The notes: generated from the letters alone by a model not told the origin. A stretch of DNA of 64,000 bases from Tragulus kanchil (GCA_022376925.1 JAIOJX010000004.1:126195123-126259122); one strand, 5' to 3'. Counted from the stretch's first letter, positions 21,926 to 34,274 are shown. A program made the numbers and translations.

Positions 21926-24650
21926 ATGAGATAGAAAAGGAAAAAAAGAGAGATAACAATTTTTGCTGGTGTGAGTTTATGGACTGCAAAAAACATACCC
22001 TGTAACTAGTAGTTGCAAGAATAGTGTGAAAGCTGGATCATTAGACAGAACAGAGCCAAAGTCTAATGGGCTATATGTGGGAGCAGACAGTGGCACAGAC
22101 TTAAGGATTCATGAAACAGGTAATATCAAATGTAGGAAATGAGGCTAGACATAGCGCCGTCAAGTAGAAGTACATATGCAGGAATTAGGACCAGACAAGC
22201 ACACTGGTTGTAGTCCATTTCACTTGGGGCATCAGCTGACACTCATGTTTTGAGCGTAGCTGGCCATAGCCAGTTATCCCACTCACATTTAAAAAGCCTA
22301 CTTGGGGCCTGCCAAAAAGCAAATTAAAATGCATCTAAGTGGAACTCTATAGGTTTGTGGGACTCTGAGAAAACCCACAGGAGGAGTGATTCGTGGAAAC
22401 TGAGGTTGGTGGTGGTGAGAGGGCATCTCATTTACACTGCCAACTTTTAAGACCAAGAGAACCACAAACTCACTCCAACGCCATTAGACTACAGAGTCAC
22501 AAACATTGGCTTAATCTCTGCAGCCTTGATTAAATACCTAATCAAATTAAGTCAGTGAGAACTAAGCCAGGCAGGAAATCTTGTTCTGTTTCACTTAAGT
22601 CAATTAATCATGGCTACTGAGACCCAGAGGGCATAATTTGAATGTCATGTATGTAGGCAGAGTACTAGTAGGGTGGATGTATGGGAGTCCCATGAGAATA
22701 GACCATAACACCTGGTCAATCGCTGGTTTCAGAGAGCCTAAATGGGTGACCAGTAGAATCTATAGGTCCTGGCAGAGTGAAGTTAGCAGCATCTCAAGTC
22801 ACTGTCTTACGTCTTAAATAGGATATAAGGGAACTTTCAAACCTTTAAAGGATGGGGAGGTGGGAACTAAATTAAATTGAGCAGTCAGATGAAAGCCAGA
22901 ATTATTTTAGTTTCAGATTGGTCTTGAAGTAGGATTTACTTACTGATAGAGTTTAAAGTAGTTAAGGTGTCAGGGTTCCCTAGAAAGTAACTTCACATGA
23001 GTTTAGGGGTCTCTGTGTTTTATTCCCCACCCAGGCCTAAGTCTGCTTTTGGATCAGTGATATTGGCATTAATTGAGGTCAGAGCCATGTGTCGAACCCT
23101 GTAATAAGTGGTCGCATTAACACACCTTAAAAATACTCTGCTCTGAAGATTCAGAATGGATGCTTCCTGGAAACAAATGCATGTGGTTTTAGTAAATCCA
23201 TTAGAGAGATGGATAATTTGACCACAGGTATTGCATGCTGTAAATATTAATACTTTGTTTTGGTTATTAGATGAAAAATGAGGGTAAAATACTGAGATGA
23301 GAAAATCACACATTAATCAAGAGAGAATCTGGTCAAAAAATGACCCTTTGGATCTTCAAGCTGGAAAAACACTAAACCCATGTTTTGAGCGTAGCTGGCC
23401 ATAGCCAGTTACCCCTACTTGGGGGCTCCCAAAAAGCAAATTAAAATGCATCTAAGTGGAACTCTATAGGTTTGTGGGACTCTGAGAAAACCCACAGGAG
23501 GAGTGATTCGTGGAAACTGAGGTTGGTGGTGGTGAGAGGGCATCTCATTTACACTGCCAACTTTTAAGACCAAGAGAACCACAAACTCACTCCAACGCCA
23601 TTAGACTACAGAGTCACAAACATTGGCTTAATCTCTGCAGCCTTGATTAAATACCTAATCAAATTAAGTCAGTGAGAACTAAGCCAGGCAGGAAATCTTG
23701 TTCTGTTTCACTTAAGTCAATTAATCATGGCTACTGAGACCCAGAGGGCATAATTTGAATGTCATGTATGTAGGCAGAGTACTAGTAGGGTGGATGTATG
23801 GGAGTCCCATGAGAATAGACCATAACACCTGGTCAATCGCTGGTTTCAGAGAGCCTAAATGGGTGACCAGTAGAATCTATAGGTCCTGGCAGAGTGAAGT
23901 TAGCAGCATCTCAAGTCACTGTCTTACGTCTTAAATAGGATATAAGGGAACTTTCAAACCTTTAAAGGATGGGGAGGTGGGAACTAAATTAAATTGAGCA
24001 GTCAGATGAAAGCCAGAATTATTTTAGTTTCAGATTGGTCTTGAAGTAGGATTTACTTACTGATAGAGTTTAAAGTAGTTAAGGTGTCAGGGTTCCCTAG
24101 AAAGTAACTTCACATGAGTTTAGGGGTCTCTGTGTTTTATTCCCCACCCAGGCCTAAGTCTGCTTTTGGATCAGTGATATTGGCATTAATTGAGGTCAGA
24201 GCCATGTGTCGAACCCTGTAATAAGTGGTCGCATTAACACACCTTAAAAATACTCTGCTCTGAAGATTCAGAATGGATGCTTCCTGGAAACAAATGCATG
24301 TGGTTTTAGTAAATCCATTAGAGAGATGGATAATTTGACCACAGGTATTGCATGCTGTAAATATTAATACTTTGTTTTGGTTATTAGATGAAAAATGAGG
24401 GTAAAATACTGAGATGAGAAAATCACACATTAATCAAGAGAGAATCTGGTCAAAAAATGACCCTTTGGATCTTCAAGCTGGAAAAACACTGAAGAGGCAG
24501 ACATGATATCTGTGTAAAATAGAGTTAAGCCTAGTTACAGTTAATAGCTAAGAGGGAAATATGTTTCTGTATTTGAAATTAATTGTAATCAAAGAATTTT
24601 ACTATGGAAAGGTCTCTCGTGATAATTTTATCCAGCTCTTGTATTGCAAA
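21926..24650. other. Unrecognised non-coding stretch
   Basis: No gene or named repeat recognised. The minus-strand 97-codon frame at 23020-23313 recurs at 24137 and, shortened, at 25217 through duplication only; its product resembles nothing I know. The non-redundant length is about 1.6 kb. Confidence 0.4.
22244..24490. repeat. Tandem overlap duplication 9 (22244-23373 and 23379-24490)
   Basis: The offset is 1135 at the start and 1117 after a length difference. Within the first 60 bases copy two reads 'agttacccctacttgggggc' where copy one has an extra 18 or so bases and several mismatches. Beyond that the copies agree. Confidence 0.95.
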
Positions 24651-26262
24651 CCTAAGGGGCTCAGCTCAGTGTCCTAGTGGACCTATTAGAACCATGCTCC
24701 TCTGTTTAGCCTAAAGCTCTTTCTACTGTACTATAGGCTTCGTTGATTTCCTTATTCTTCTCTGCTTCTGAGATTAATTTCTCAGTCAACACAGGAGCTA
24801 GAAAGCTTCAAGAATTTCAGAAACTGAAAATGCTAAACTGTTATCTCTGACGTGTTGACAAGGTTACGGACACTAGAAAGTTCAGTTCCCTGCCCTAGGT
24901 CACACAGGTTAGGAAGGTGTGCATAGCAAGGGCTTCAGTGCATCCATGTCCACCTGCCTGGAGACAGCAAGTGTTCAACACTGTCTATGTGCAAAGTGTA
25001 ATTGAATCTGACAAGAAGAGGGGCATAAACATGATGAATAGCTTTAAGTGCAAAATTTTAAAGGAAACGTACTACATTCTAGTATTGCATAGGGGAAATA
25101 GCATGATACAATTAAAAATTGCAAATTAATGGGTTCTGTTTATGACGTCCAGCCTAGGGTTGTTAGCCATTTATTAAGAGTATGTAACTTCACATGAGTT
25201 TAGGGGTCTCTGTGTTTTATTCCCCACCCAGGCCTAAGTCTGCTTTTGGATCAGTGATATTGGCATTAATTGAGGTCAGAGCCATGTGTCGAACCCTGTA
25301 ATAAGTGGTCGCATTAACACACCTTAAAAATACTCTGCTCTGAAGATTCAGAATGGATGCTTCCTGGAAACAAATGCATGTGGTTTTAGTAAATCCATTA
25401 GAGATGGATAATTTGACCACAGGTATTGCATGCTGTAAATATTAATACTTTGTTTTGGTTATTAGATGAAAAATGAGGGTAAAATACTGAGATGAGAAAA
25501 TCACACATTAATCAAGAGAGAATCTGGTCAAAAAATGACCCTTTGGATCTTCAAGCTGGAAAAACACTGAAGAGGCAGACATGATATCTGTGTAAAATAG
25601 AGTTAAGCCTAGTTACAGTTAATAGCTAAGAGGGAAATATGTTTCTGTATTTGAAATTAATTGTAATCAAAGAATTTTACTATGGAAAGGTCTCTCGTGA
25701 TAATTTTATCCAGCTCTTGTATAGCAAACCTAAGGGCTCAGCTCAGTGTCCTAGTGGACCTATTAGAACCATGCTCCTCTGTTTAGCCTAAAGCTCTTTC
25801 TACTGTACTATAGGCTTCGTTGATTTCCTTATTCTTCTCTGCTTCTGAGATTAATTTCTCAGTCAACACAGGAGCTAGAAAGCTTCAAGAATTTCAGAAA
25901 CTGAAAATGCTAAACTGTTATCTCTGACGTGTTGACAAGGTTACGGACACTAGAAAGTTCAGTTCCCTGCCCTAGGTCACACAGGTTAGGAAGGTGTGCA
26001 TAGCAAGGGCTTCAGTGCATCCATGTCCACCTGCCTGGAGACAGCAAGTGTTCAACACTGTCTATGTGCAAAGTGTAATTGAATCTGACAAGAAGAGGGG
26101 CATAAACATGATGAATAGCTTTAAGTGCAAAATTTTAAAGGAAACGTACTACATTCTAGTATTGCATAGGGGAAATAGCATGATACAATTAAAAATTGCA
26201 AATTAATGGGTTCTGTTTATGACGTCCAGCCTAGGGTTGTTAGCCATTTATTAAGAGTATGT
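24104..26262. repeat. Tandem overlap duplication 10 (24104-25185 and 25184-26262)
   Basis: The offset is 1077-1080. There is no filler; the join shares two bases. Indels occur at 'gagagatgg' against 'gagatgg' and at 'aggggctc' against 'agggctc'. Confidence 0.96.
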
Positions 26263-27235
26263 TACTACACTGTTTAGCGTCCCTCAGTTTGTTTGAATTA
26301 AACTGAATAAAAGAATTCACCATCTTTTGGATAGGAAAGTACCAATGCTTTTTGTTTTTTGTTTTTTTTAAATACAGACTGTACAGAATTTAAGAACTGT
26401 GACCTTTATACTTTAGAACTAAGATGACCTAAAAAGTGGCCAAGCAAGTCTTAAATATAGGGTTTGAAATACAATGAAAAACACCTTATAAGAAGTATAA
26501 TAGAAGGAAAAGCACCAAAACAGAATAAATGTATCTTATTTTTTGCCTACTGACATAATGTGCTCTATAGTAAAGCATACTTCATTTTTTATCTTCTTAA
26601 AGCCATAGTAATTTTTAACTTTAATCATAATTTTCTTTATCCTCAAATTCTTCTTAGAAACAAGGTAAATAGAAATATTATGTAGGTAAATGGAGAACAT
26701 GAGAACTAATTCCCGGAAGATCAAACTTGTATGTGTCATTAGAGAAAAGAAATGTGCTCTGAATATCCAACTAATACAGGAAACCTAGGTGGTCGAAAGA
26801 ATCTCTGTCCCTTAATTCTTTATGATGACTTAAAAGCCACAAGACAGGAGTGTCATGCTGATTGTGGGATCATTAACTGTATTGCAGACAGAAGACTTTT
26901 TCAGCTCTTATTAAATTAGAATGACAGACTGCCAGGTTTTGTGGTTTTAGTTACAGTGCTGCTTGTTTACTTGTTTTTTGTTTTTTTTTGGTGTTGTTAT
27001 GTTCAATTGTTTCCTTTGCAATTTTTATTTATCCATCTCCAGAGTATTTTCTTCTAAATTTAGAATCTGGCAAGATTCCAATATGGTTAAAAGGCAAAGC
27101 CAAAGGAACAATATTATTACTATTTAATAAATAGGGGAAGCATCATCCCTGAAGTCAGAACCTCTTACTGACTCAGACTGCCTACGTTTTATTTATACAT
27201 TATATCTCCGTGAAGCCTGTGTGGTAATGAATCAC
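24650..27235 (+). repeat. Left arm of a large inverted duplication
   Basis: Read backwards, this stretch matches 31615-34240. Near the inner end identity is high: the reverse complement of 27000-27180 follows 31675-31860 with few changes. Toward the outer end it is clearly lower. It includes duplication 10. The arm carries no recognised gene and one MIR. Confidence 0.85.
24840..25010 (-). mobile_element. MIR SINE, copy one
   Basis: The antisense MIR core, 'cctgccctaggtcacacagg', is present. It recurs at 25917-26085 in the second tile and, in opposite orientation, at 33885-34030 in the right arm. Confidence 0.6.
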
Positions 27236-27548
27236 TCAGAATTCATGATATGAATGTGAGAATGGCAACAAGGATGTTGAAGGTCTAAGGTAGATAATAG
27301 GTGTTGGCGGAGGGGAGGCAGATAAACTGTGGTCCTCAAATGAGAGGAAGAAAATGGGCAGTTTGCATACAGTATCAGTAGGGGCACAGTAAAGGATATA
27401 GAAAGGGAGCTAAGTATTTCAAAATGAGGAAATTTTGTATAGGAACTTTCTAACAAAGTTCTGGAAAGGCTGGTGAAAAATAGAAGGGAGATGAGGAGGA
27501 GCAAATGGGAAAAAAGGACGGAGTGTGTCAATTGCCAGCAATATAGTT
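27236..27548. other. Unrecognised stretch between inverted arm and LARP7-like remnant
   Basis: Probably intron or flank of the pseudogene. The minus-strand 115-codon frame at 27232-27579 has no recognisable product and overlaps the remnant exon end. Confidence 0.4.
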
Positions 27549-27753
27549 TGTACCTGTGACTGACTTTGATAGCACTCATAATGGAATAACCTCTTCTCCC
27601 ATTTTATGCCTGTCCTTATGTTTCTTTCTTGTGCTTCCTTTTGACTTTCAAGAGGAAGCTGTCTGTTATGTCTCCAGAATCTTTTTCTTCTTAAGTAGAG
27701 ACTTCTAATTCTTAATTAAACAAGAAAAAAAAGACATGGAATTAAGAAAAAAG

Positions 27754-28025
27754 AGGACTTTCCTGGTGACTCAATGGACAGGAATCCGTCTGACAATCCA
27801 GGAGGCATGGGCTTGATTCCTGGTCTAGGAAGATGCCACATGCCATGCACCACAACTACTGAGCCCGGGCTTACAACGATAGAAGCCACTGCAGTGAGAA
27901 ACCCACACAGCACAACTAAAGAGTAGCCCTCATTTGCCATGACTAGAGAAAAAAGCCTACACAGCAACAAAAACCCAACATAGCCAAAAACAAATAGATC
28001 AAAAATTGAAAGAAATAAAAATTGA
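27754..28025 (+). mobile_element. Older CHR-2-type SINE
   Basis: The pattern 'ggactttcctggtgactcaa', 'ccacaactactgagcccg', 'agagtagccc' and 'caacatagccaaaaacaaat' matches the classic cetartiodactyl CHR SINE. It is inserted within the LARP7-like exon. The tile copy starts in mid-element at 29047. Confidence 0.85.
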
Positions 28026-28145
28026 AAAGCCTTAACTAGTGTTAAACTTTTAAAGTTAGAAATACCTTTGTTTTCTTTAAAACTTCTGAAGCTTCTTTTT
28101 TTAACACTTTCTGAGTCTACTTTGTGTGTGTGTGTGATCGCAATA

Positions 28146-28416
28146 TATTTTTTTTAACTTTGACCTCTTTTATTGGTTTTTTATTTATTCATTTTCATCC
28201 ATCTTGATTTTTCAGCCTGTGTGAGCCTCCCACTGCAGTGGCCCCTCTCGTTGCAGAGTGATGTCGCATGTGCTCCTGAGTGCTGGCTCGTAATTGCTCA
28301 CACCGGTCCAGCCATTCCTCGGCATGTGGGGTCCTCCCGGGCCAGGGATAAAACCTGTGCAGTGCCTCTTGCACTGCAAAGTGGACTCTTTACCCACTGG
28401 ACCACCAGGGAAGCCC
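28146..28416 (-). mobile_element. CHR-like SINE, minus strand, copy one
   Basis: The antisense form runs from 'gacctcttttattggttttt' to 'ggaccaccagggaagccc'. It is inserted in the decayed LARP7-like exon. The copy is at 29262-29532. Confidence 0.88.
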
Positions 28417-28437
28417 TCTTATATATATATATAATTA

Positions 28438-28676
28438 TTTTTATTTTACTTTTATGGAGTTTTGTTGTTTACAGCTATACATAAATCCAAATCAGACGTA
28501 GGTATGCTCTCTATCCCTCCTACCTAAACCTCTCTCCCAGGCCCTCCCGTCCCACCCCTCCAGATTGTTGCATAGCTCCCATATAAGTTCCCTTAATCTT
28601 ACAGTAATTCCCAATGGATGTCTCTTTTACATACGGTAGTGTAGGTTTCCATGTTACTTTTCCCATACTTCTCATC
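28438..28676 (-). mobile_element. L1 3' UTR fragment, antisense, copy one
   Basis: The phrases 'ccctcccgtcccacccctcc', 'ttttacatacggtagtgtag' and 'catgttacttttcccatact' match the antisense artiodactyl L1 3' UTR. It interrupts the LARP7-like exon. The copy is at 29555-29793. Confidence 0.65.
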
Positions 28677-28966
28677 CCTGAGCCACTTTCTTAACTTTTG
28701 ATTTGGGAGTTAGGCAGTCTGAATCTTCAGAGCTGTTCCTTTTCTTCTTTCCTGTTTTAACTAAAGGTAAGGTGGATACTTCAGTTTTTTCTTTTTCTTT
28801 GTGGATTCAGTAACCTCTACTTCAGAGCTCTTCGATGTGGCCCTTGGTCTTTTTTTTTTTACAGATGCTTTCCTTGCTTGTCTCTTGCTTGTCTCCCTTG
28901 TTGACTCCTTGGTCTGGATATTGTTTTCTGTCATCATTCAGCCATTCTTCTTCTTTTTATTTTCTT
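28677..28966 (-). pseudogene. LARP7: LARP7-like Lys-rich exon, tile copy one
   Basis: This is the near-identical counterpart of 29794-30083 with the same stop and frameshift. Confidence 0.72.
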
Positions 28967-29261
28967 CTGTAACAATGTAACATTTCATTTACTTAAATAA
29001 TTTTACTTCCAAAAATATGTCTATTTAAAACTTAAAAAAAATAGCCCATTTGCCATGACTAGAGAAAAAAGCCTACACAGCAACAAAAACCCAACATAGC
29101 CAAAAACAAATAGATCAAAAATTGAAAGAAATAAAAATTGAAAAGCCTTAACTAGTGTTAAACTTTTAAAGTTAGAAATACCTTTGTTTTCTTTAAAACT
29201 TCTGAAGCTTCTTTTTTTAACACTTTCTGAGTCTACTTTGTGTGTGTGTGTGATCGCAATA

Positions 29262-29532
29262 TATATTTTTTAACTTTGACCTCTTTTATTGATTTTTTAT
29301 TTATTCATTTTCATCCATCTTGATTTTTCAGCCTGTGTGAGCCTCCCACTGCAGTGGCCCCTCTCGTTGCAGAGTGATGTCGCATGTGCTCCTGAGTGCT
29401 GGCTCGTAATTGCTCACACCGGTCCAGCCATTCCTCGGCATGTGGGGTCCTCCCGGGCCAGGGATAAAACCTGTGCAGTGCCTCTTGCACTGCAAAGTGG
29501 ACTCTTTACCCACTGGACCACCAGGGAAGCCC
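29262..29532 (-). mobile_element. CHR-like SINE, minus strand, copy two
   Basis: Tile duplicate of 28146-28416 with a few changes in the T-rich tail. Confidence 0.88.
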
Positions 29533-29793
29533 TCTTATATATATATATAATTATTTTTATTTTACTTTTATGGAGTTTTGTTGTTTACAGCTATACATAA
29601 ATCCAAATCAGACGTAGGTATACCCTCGACCCCTCCTACCTGAACCTCTCTCCCAGGCCCTCCCGTCCCACCCCTCCAGATTGTTGCATAGCTCCCATAT
29701 AAGTTCCCTTAATCTTACAGTAATTCCCAATGGATGTCTCTTTTACATACGGTAGTGTAGGTTTCCATGTTACTTTTCCCATACTTCTCATCC

Positions 29794-30083
29794 CTGAGCC
29801 ACTTTCTTAACTTTTGATTTGGGAGTTAGGCAGTCTGAATCTTCAGAGCTGTTCCTTTTCTTCTTTCCTGTTTTAACTAAAGGTAAGGTGGATACTTCAG
29901 TTTTTTCTTTTTCTTTGTGGATTCAGTAACCTCTACTTCAGAGCTCTTCGATGTGGCCCTTGGTCTTTTTTTTTTTTACAGATGCTTTCCTTGCTTGTCT
30001 CTTGCTTGTCTCCCTTGTTGACTCCTTGGTCTGGATATTGTTTTCTGTCATCATTCAGCCATTCTTCTTCTTTTTATTTTCTT
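29794..30083 (-). pseudogene. LARP7: LARP7-like Lys-rich exon, tile copy two
   Basis: After the acceptor 'ttgttacag' it reads ENKKKKNG*, MTENNIQTKE, then shifts frame to VKTGKKKRNSSEDSD...KSKVKK. It breaks into L1 sequence at about 29793. The duplicate is at 28677-28966. Confidence 0.72.
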
Positions 30084-30171
30084 CTGTAACAATGTAACAT
30101 TTCATTTACTTAAATAATTTTACTTCCACTATGTCTATTTAAACATATTTAATCACTCCCCTGATACTCAC

Positions 30172-30265
30172 CTGTTACACTAAGGACAGGAATGGGCTTA
30201 CTGTTCACTGTCTTGGGAAATACACCAGGCTTTCTTGGTGCTTCCTCTGGTGGATTACTAAGAAA
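30172..30265 (-). pseudogene. LARP7: LARP7-like exon after RRM
   Basis: The 94-base open exon begins after a pyrimidine-rich acceptor (tttcgtttcag) and ends before gtgagt. It reads [11 protein letters not shown]...FPKTV...PIPVL in frame with the preceding AIE. The intron between is about 86 bases. Confidence 0.8.
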
Positions 30266-30350
30266 CTGAAACGAAATAAGCGAAATTTTGTTACTGTTTT
30301 GAGTAAGTACTTGGTAATTTTCTTTTCTCTTCTCTTAGTTTGTGAACCTA

Positions 30351-30509
<159 letters not shown>

Positions 30510-30634
30510 CTATGATTAAGTAATATTAAATAGTGTTAAAAATTTTAACTGAGAATAAAAGTTTTACTTAACTTGAAAAAAGAAAAAGGGAAGAAAGGCT
30601 GAAACCCTGGAATGATATCCTGTATTAGAGATAG

Positions 30635-30778
30635 CTAGTACCCATAGGTTGGCGCTCCTGGGGACGTTCCTGTGACTGCATTGCTGGAATTGATGGAATA
30701 ACAGGGAATATTATCAGTGCTAGGGAACAAAGGGTCTGCATAGCCCAGCACCGCTGCTGCAAAAGCACCTCTAACCAT
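30635..30778 (-). other. Short unidentified open frame (47 codons)
   Basis: The frame starts MVRGAFAAAVLGYADPLF and ends GAPTYGY before a stop. It stays open upstream of the ATG as well. The composition looks more protein-like than most frames here. I do not recognise it. It lies upstream of the LARP7-like RRM exon on the same strand. Confidence 0.2.
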
Positions 30779-30874
30779 TTCTACTGTATCAGTATCAGAA
30801 ATTGGAACTTCTCTCTTCTCCCACTTTCTGCTCTCCTACCAGGGCTTCCCTTTAGCAGGAAACCAAATGAAAAA

Positions 30875-30893
30875 GGATTCTGGGAGATGTAGT
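30875..30893 (-). promoter_or_regulatory. ZNF143/SBS-like promoter motif
   Basis: On the minus strand the 19 bases read ACTACATCTCCCAGAATCC, close to the ACTACAnnTCCCAGAAT element bound by ZNF143 in many vertebrate promoters. It faces toward the 47-codon frame and the LARP7-like exons. The motif is seen; promoter function is inference. Confidence 0.45.
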
Positions 30894-30909
30894 TGGAGTC
30901 TTTCAGCTT

Positions 30910-31223
30910 AGATTATAAGGTCAGGGTATGAAAGGGTAGGTGAACAGCTATACTTGTATTGGAAATAAATTGCATCATCATCAACTTGAATGCAAATCTT
31001 TAAGCATGCAAAGGGTTCTGAGAAGTAGTAACAATGGTTCCAGGTCTTACATTTAGGATTTTGATCTATTTTAACTTTATTTTTGTGCATTTTGTGAGAA
31101 AATGACCCAGTTGATTCTTTTGTATGTAGCTGTCAGTTTTCCAAAAACAATTTATTGAAATACTGTGCTTTCCTTACTGTGTATTCTTGCCTCCTTAACC
31201 ATTAATTGGCCATATATACATGG

Positions 31224-31230
<7 letters not shown>
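30910..31230 (-). mobile_element. L1 ORF2 fragment, antisense
   Basis: The block 'ttacatttaggattttgatc', 'caatttattgaaatactg' and 'gtgtattcttgcctcc' is antisense L1 ORF2. The frame at 30908-31090 is its by-product. Confidence 0.75.

Positions 31231-31278
<48 letters not shown>
31227..31278. repeat. (TA)n microsatellite
   Basis: About 50 bases of alternating TA sit at the poly-A side of the following SINE. It creates a spurious plus-strand frame of up to 162 codons across TA and SINE (31206-31694). Confidence 0.95.
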
Positions 31279-31283
<5 letters not shown>

Positions 31284-31535
31284 TTGGCCACTTCTATTGA
31301 TCTTTCATTTATTTGTTTATTTCCATCCATCTTTGTTCTTTGGCAGGTGTGGGCCTCCCATCACAGTGGCCTCTCTCGTTGGAGAGCACCGGCTCTGGGC
31401 GCATATGTTCCAGAGCTGTGGCTCGGTAGTTGGACACATCGGTCCAGCACATGGGATCTTCCCAGGTCAGGGATGGAACCGGCGCACCTTGCACTGCAAA
31501 GTGGTGTCCTTACGCATTGGACCACCAGGGAAGCC
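31279..31535 (-). mobile_element. CHR-like SINE, minus strand
   Basis: It runs from 'ggccacttctattgatcttt' to 'ggaccaccagggaagccc'. Flanking 'catgggtgtata' (31219) and 'catgggtatact' (31538) look like a target-site duplication. Confidence 0.9.
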
Positions 31536-31557
31536 CACATGGGTATACTTTTGAGCA

Positions 31558-31615
31558 GGGCTTCCCAGGTAGTGCTAGTGGTAAAGAACATAAGAAATGT
31601 GGGTTTGATTCCTGG
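31558..31615 (+). mobile_element. Bov-tA SINE head fragment
   Basis: The text 'gggcttcccaggtagtgcta' and 'gggtttgattcctgggttag' is the tRNA-like head only. The right inverted arm begins at its end. The last part is repeated at 32711. Confidence 0.75.
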
Positions 31616-33812
31616 GTTAGGAATAATTCGATTGCCACACAGGCTTCAAGGTGATACAATGTATAAAGAAAAAATAGGCAGTCTGAGTCAGTAAGAGGTT
31701 CTGATTTCAGGGATGATGCTTCCCCTATTTATGAAATAGAAATAATATTGTTCCTTTGGCTTTGCCTTTTAACCATATTGGAATCTTGCCAGATTCTAAA
31801 TTTAGAAGAGAATACTCTAAAGATGGATAAATAAAAACTGCAAAGGAAACAACTGAACATAGCAACATCAGAAAAACAAGTAAACAAGCAGCACTGTAAC
31901 TAAAACCACAAAACCTGGCAGTCTGTCATTCTAATTTAATAAGAGCTGGAAAAGTCTTCTGTCTGCAATACAGTTAATGATCCCACAATCAGCATGACAC
32001 TCCTGTCTTGTGGCTTTTAAGTCATCATAAAGAATTAAGGGACCGAGATGCTTCAGCCCCCTCGGTTTCCTGTATTAGTTGGATATTCAGAGCACATTTC
32101 CCTGTCTCTAAGGACACATGCAAGTTTGATTTTCAGAAAATCAGTTCTCGTGTTCTCCATTTACCTGCATAATATTCTACTTACCTTGTTCCTAAGGATT
32201 TGAGGATAAAGAAAATTATGATTAAAGTTAAAAATTACTATGGCTTTAAGAAGATCAGAAATGAAGTATACTATATACCACATTATATACGTCACTGAAA
32301 AAATAGTATACATTAATTCCATTGTCATATTTTTCCTTCTGCATAAGGTGTTTTTCATTGTATTTCAAACCCTATTTTTAAGACTTGCTTAGCCACTCTT
32401 TTAATCTATTTAGTTCTGAAGTGTTAAAATCAGAGCTCTTCTTGGATTCAGTACAGTTCATATTTAAAAAACACCCATTAGTACTTTTCTGCCCAAAAGA
32501 TGGGGACTTCTTACAAGATCCTAGTCTGAGTCAAACAAAGTGAGGGACTCTAAACAATGTGGTAACATACTCTTAATAAAAGACTAGCAACTCCAGTGCC
32601 GTAGATCATAACAGAATCCATTATTTGCAGTTTTTTATTGCATGATGCTATTTCCACTGTGAAATAGTAGAATGTAGCATGTTTCATTTAACAATTATGC
32701 GGTGAAAATAGTGGGTTTGATTCCTGGGTTAGGAATAATTCGATTGCCACACAGGCTTCAAGGTGATACAATGTATAAAGAAAAAATAGGCAGTCTGAGT
32801 CAGTAAGAGGTTCTGATTTCAGGGATGATGCTTCCCCTATTTATGAAATAGAAATAATATTGTTCCTTTGGCTTTGCCTTTTAACCATATTGGAATCTTG
32901 CCAGATTCTAAATTTAGAAGAGAATACTCTAAAGATGGATAAATAAAAACTGCAAAGGAAACAACTGAACATAGCAACATCAGAAAAACAAGTAAACAAG
33001 CAGCACTGTAACTAAAACCACAAAACCTGGCAGTCTGTCATTCTAATTTAATAAGAGCTGGAAAAGTCTTCTGTCTGCAATACAGTTAATGATCCCACAA
33101 TCAGCATGACACTCCTGTCTTGTGGCTTTTAAGTCATCATAAAGAATTAAGGGACCGAGATGCTTCAGCCCCCTCGGTTTCCTGTATTAGTTGGATATTC
33201 AGAGCACATTTCCCTGTCTCTAAGGACACATGCAAGTTTGATTTTCAGAAAATCAGTTCTCGTGTTCTCCATTTACCTGCATAATATTCTACTTACCTTG
33301 TTCCTAAGGATTTGAGGATAAAGAAAATTATGATTAAAGTTAAAAATTACTATGGCTTTAAGAAGATCAGAAATGAAGTATACTATATACCACATTATAT
33401 ACGTCACTGAAAAAATAGTATACATTAATTCCATTGTCATATTTTTCCTTCTGCATAAGGTGTTTTTCATTGTATTTCAAACCCTATTTTTAAGACTTGC
33501 TTAGCCACTCTTTTAATCTATTTAGTTCTGAAGTGTTAAAATCAGAGCTCTTCTTGGATTCAGTACAGTTCATATTTAAAAAACACCCATTAGTACTTTT
33601 CTGCCCAAAAGATGGGGACTTCTTACAAGATCCTAGTCTGAGTCAAACAAAGTGAGGGACTCTAAACAATGTGGTAACATACTCTTAATAAAAGACTAGC
33701 AACTCCAGTGCCGTAGATCATAACAGAATCCATTATTTGCAGTTTTTTATTGCATGATGCTATTTCCACTGTGAAATAGTAGAATGTAGCATGTTTCATT
33801 TAACAATTATGC
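31599..33812. repeat. Tandem overlap duplication 12 (31599-32700 and 32711-33812)
   Basis: The offset is exactly 1112 throughout, with filler 32701-32710. I noticed no internal differences. Confidence 0.97.
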
Positions 33813-34240
33813 ACGTAAAACTGTTTATCAGCTTTGCATCCCTCTTCTTGTTGGAGTCAGTTACACTTTACACACACATAGTATTAAACTCTTGCTCCCT
33901 GCAGACAGGTGGACATGGATGCATTAAAATCCTTGCTCTGCACGCCTTCCTATCTGTGTGATCTCGGGCAGGGAATTGAACTTCTTGGTGTCTGTAACCT
34001 TGTCAACACACTGGAGATAAGAGTACGTTAACATTTTCGCTTTCTGAGGTGCTTTAACTTTCTAGCTCCTGTGTTTATTGTTTGAGAAATTAATCTCTCA
34101 GAAACAGCCAAGAATAAGGAAATCAAGAAAAACCTATAGTACAGTAGAAAGAGCATCAGGCTAAACAGAGGCGTATGATTCTATTTGATCACATGGACAC
34201 TGAGCTAAGTCCTGTTCTTTAGGCCTGCAAGTAAGAGTTA
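31615..34240 (-). repeat. Right arm of the large inverted duplication
   Basis: This is the reverse-complement counterpart of 24650-27235. It includes tile duplication 12. The outer end stops where antisense L1 begins near 34245. A MIR core at 33885-34030 ('ctgtgtgatctcgggcaggg') mirrors the left arm's MIR. Confidence 0.85.
33885..34030 (+). mobile_element. MIR SINE in right arm
   Basis: The core 'atctgtgtgatctcgggcag' and the following 'ctgtaacctt' resemble MIR. It is homologous to the inverted MIR at 24840-25010. Confidence 0.6.
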
Positions 34241-34274
34241 CATTCTGTTCCACTGATCAGTGTGTCTACTTTTT

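Larger units (their letters stand above)
27931..30143. repeat. Tandem overlap duplication 11 (27931-29028 and 29047-30143)
   Basis: The offset is 1116-1117. Copy one ends and copy two starts inside repeats, and the last 20 bases of copy one differ ('cttccaaaaatatg' against 'cttccactatg'). Filler is 29029-29046. A short block near 28502-28530 also differs from 29618-29646. Confidence 0.95.

Noticed and set aside
31206..31694. 162-codon plus-strand open frame
   Set aside because: It consists of a TA microsatellite read as Tyr-Ile repeats plus antisense SINE sequence.
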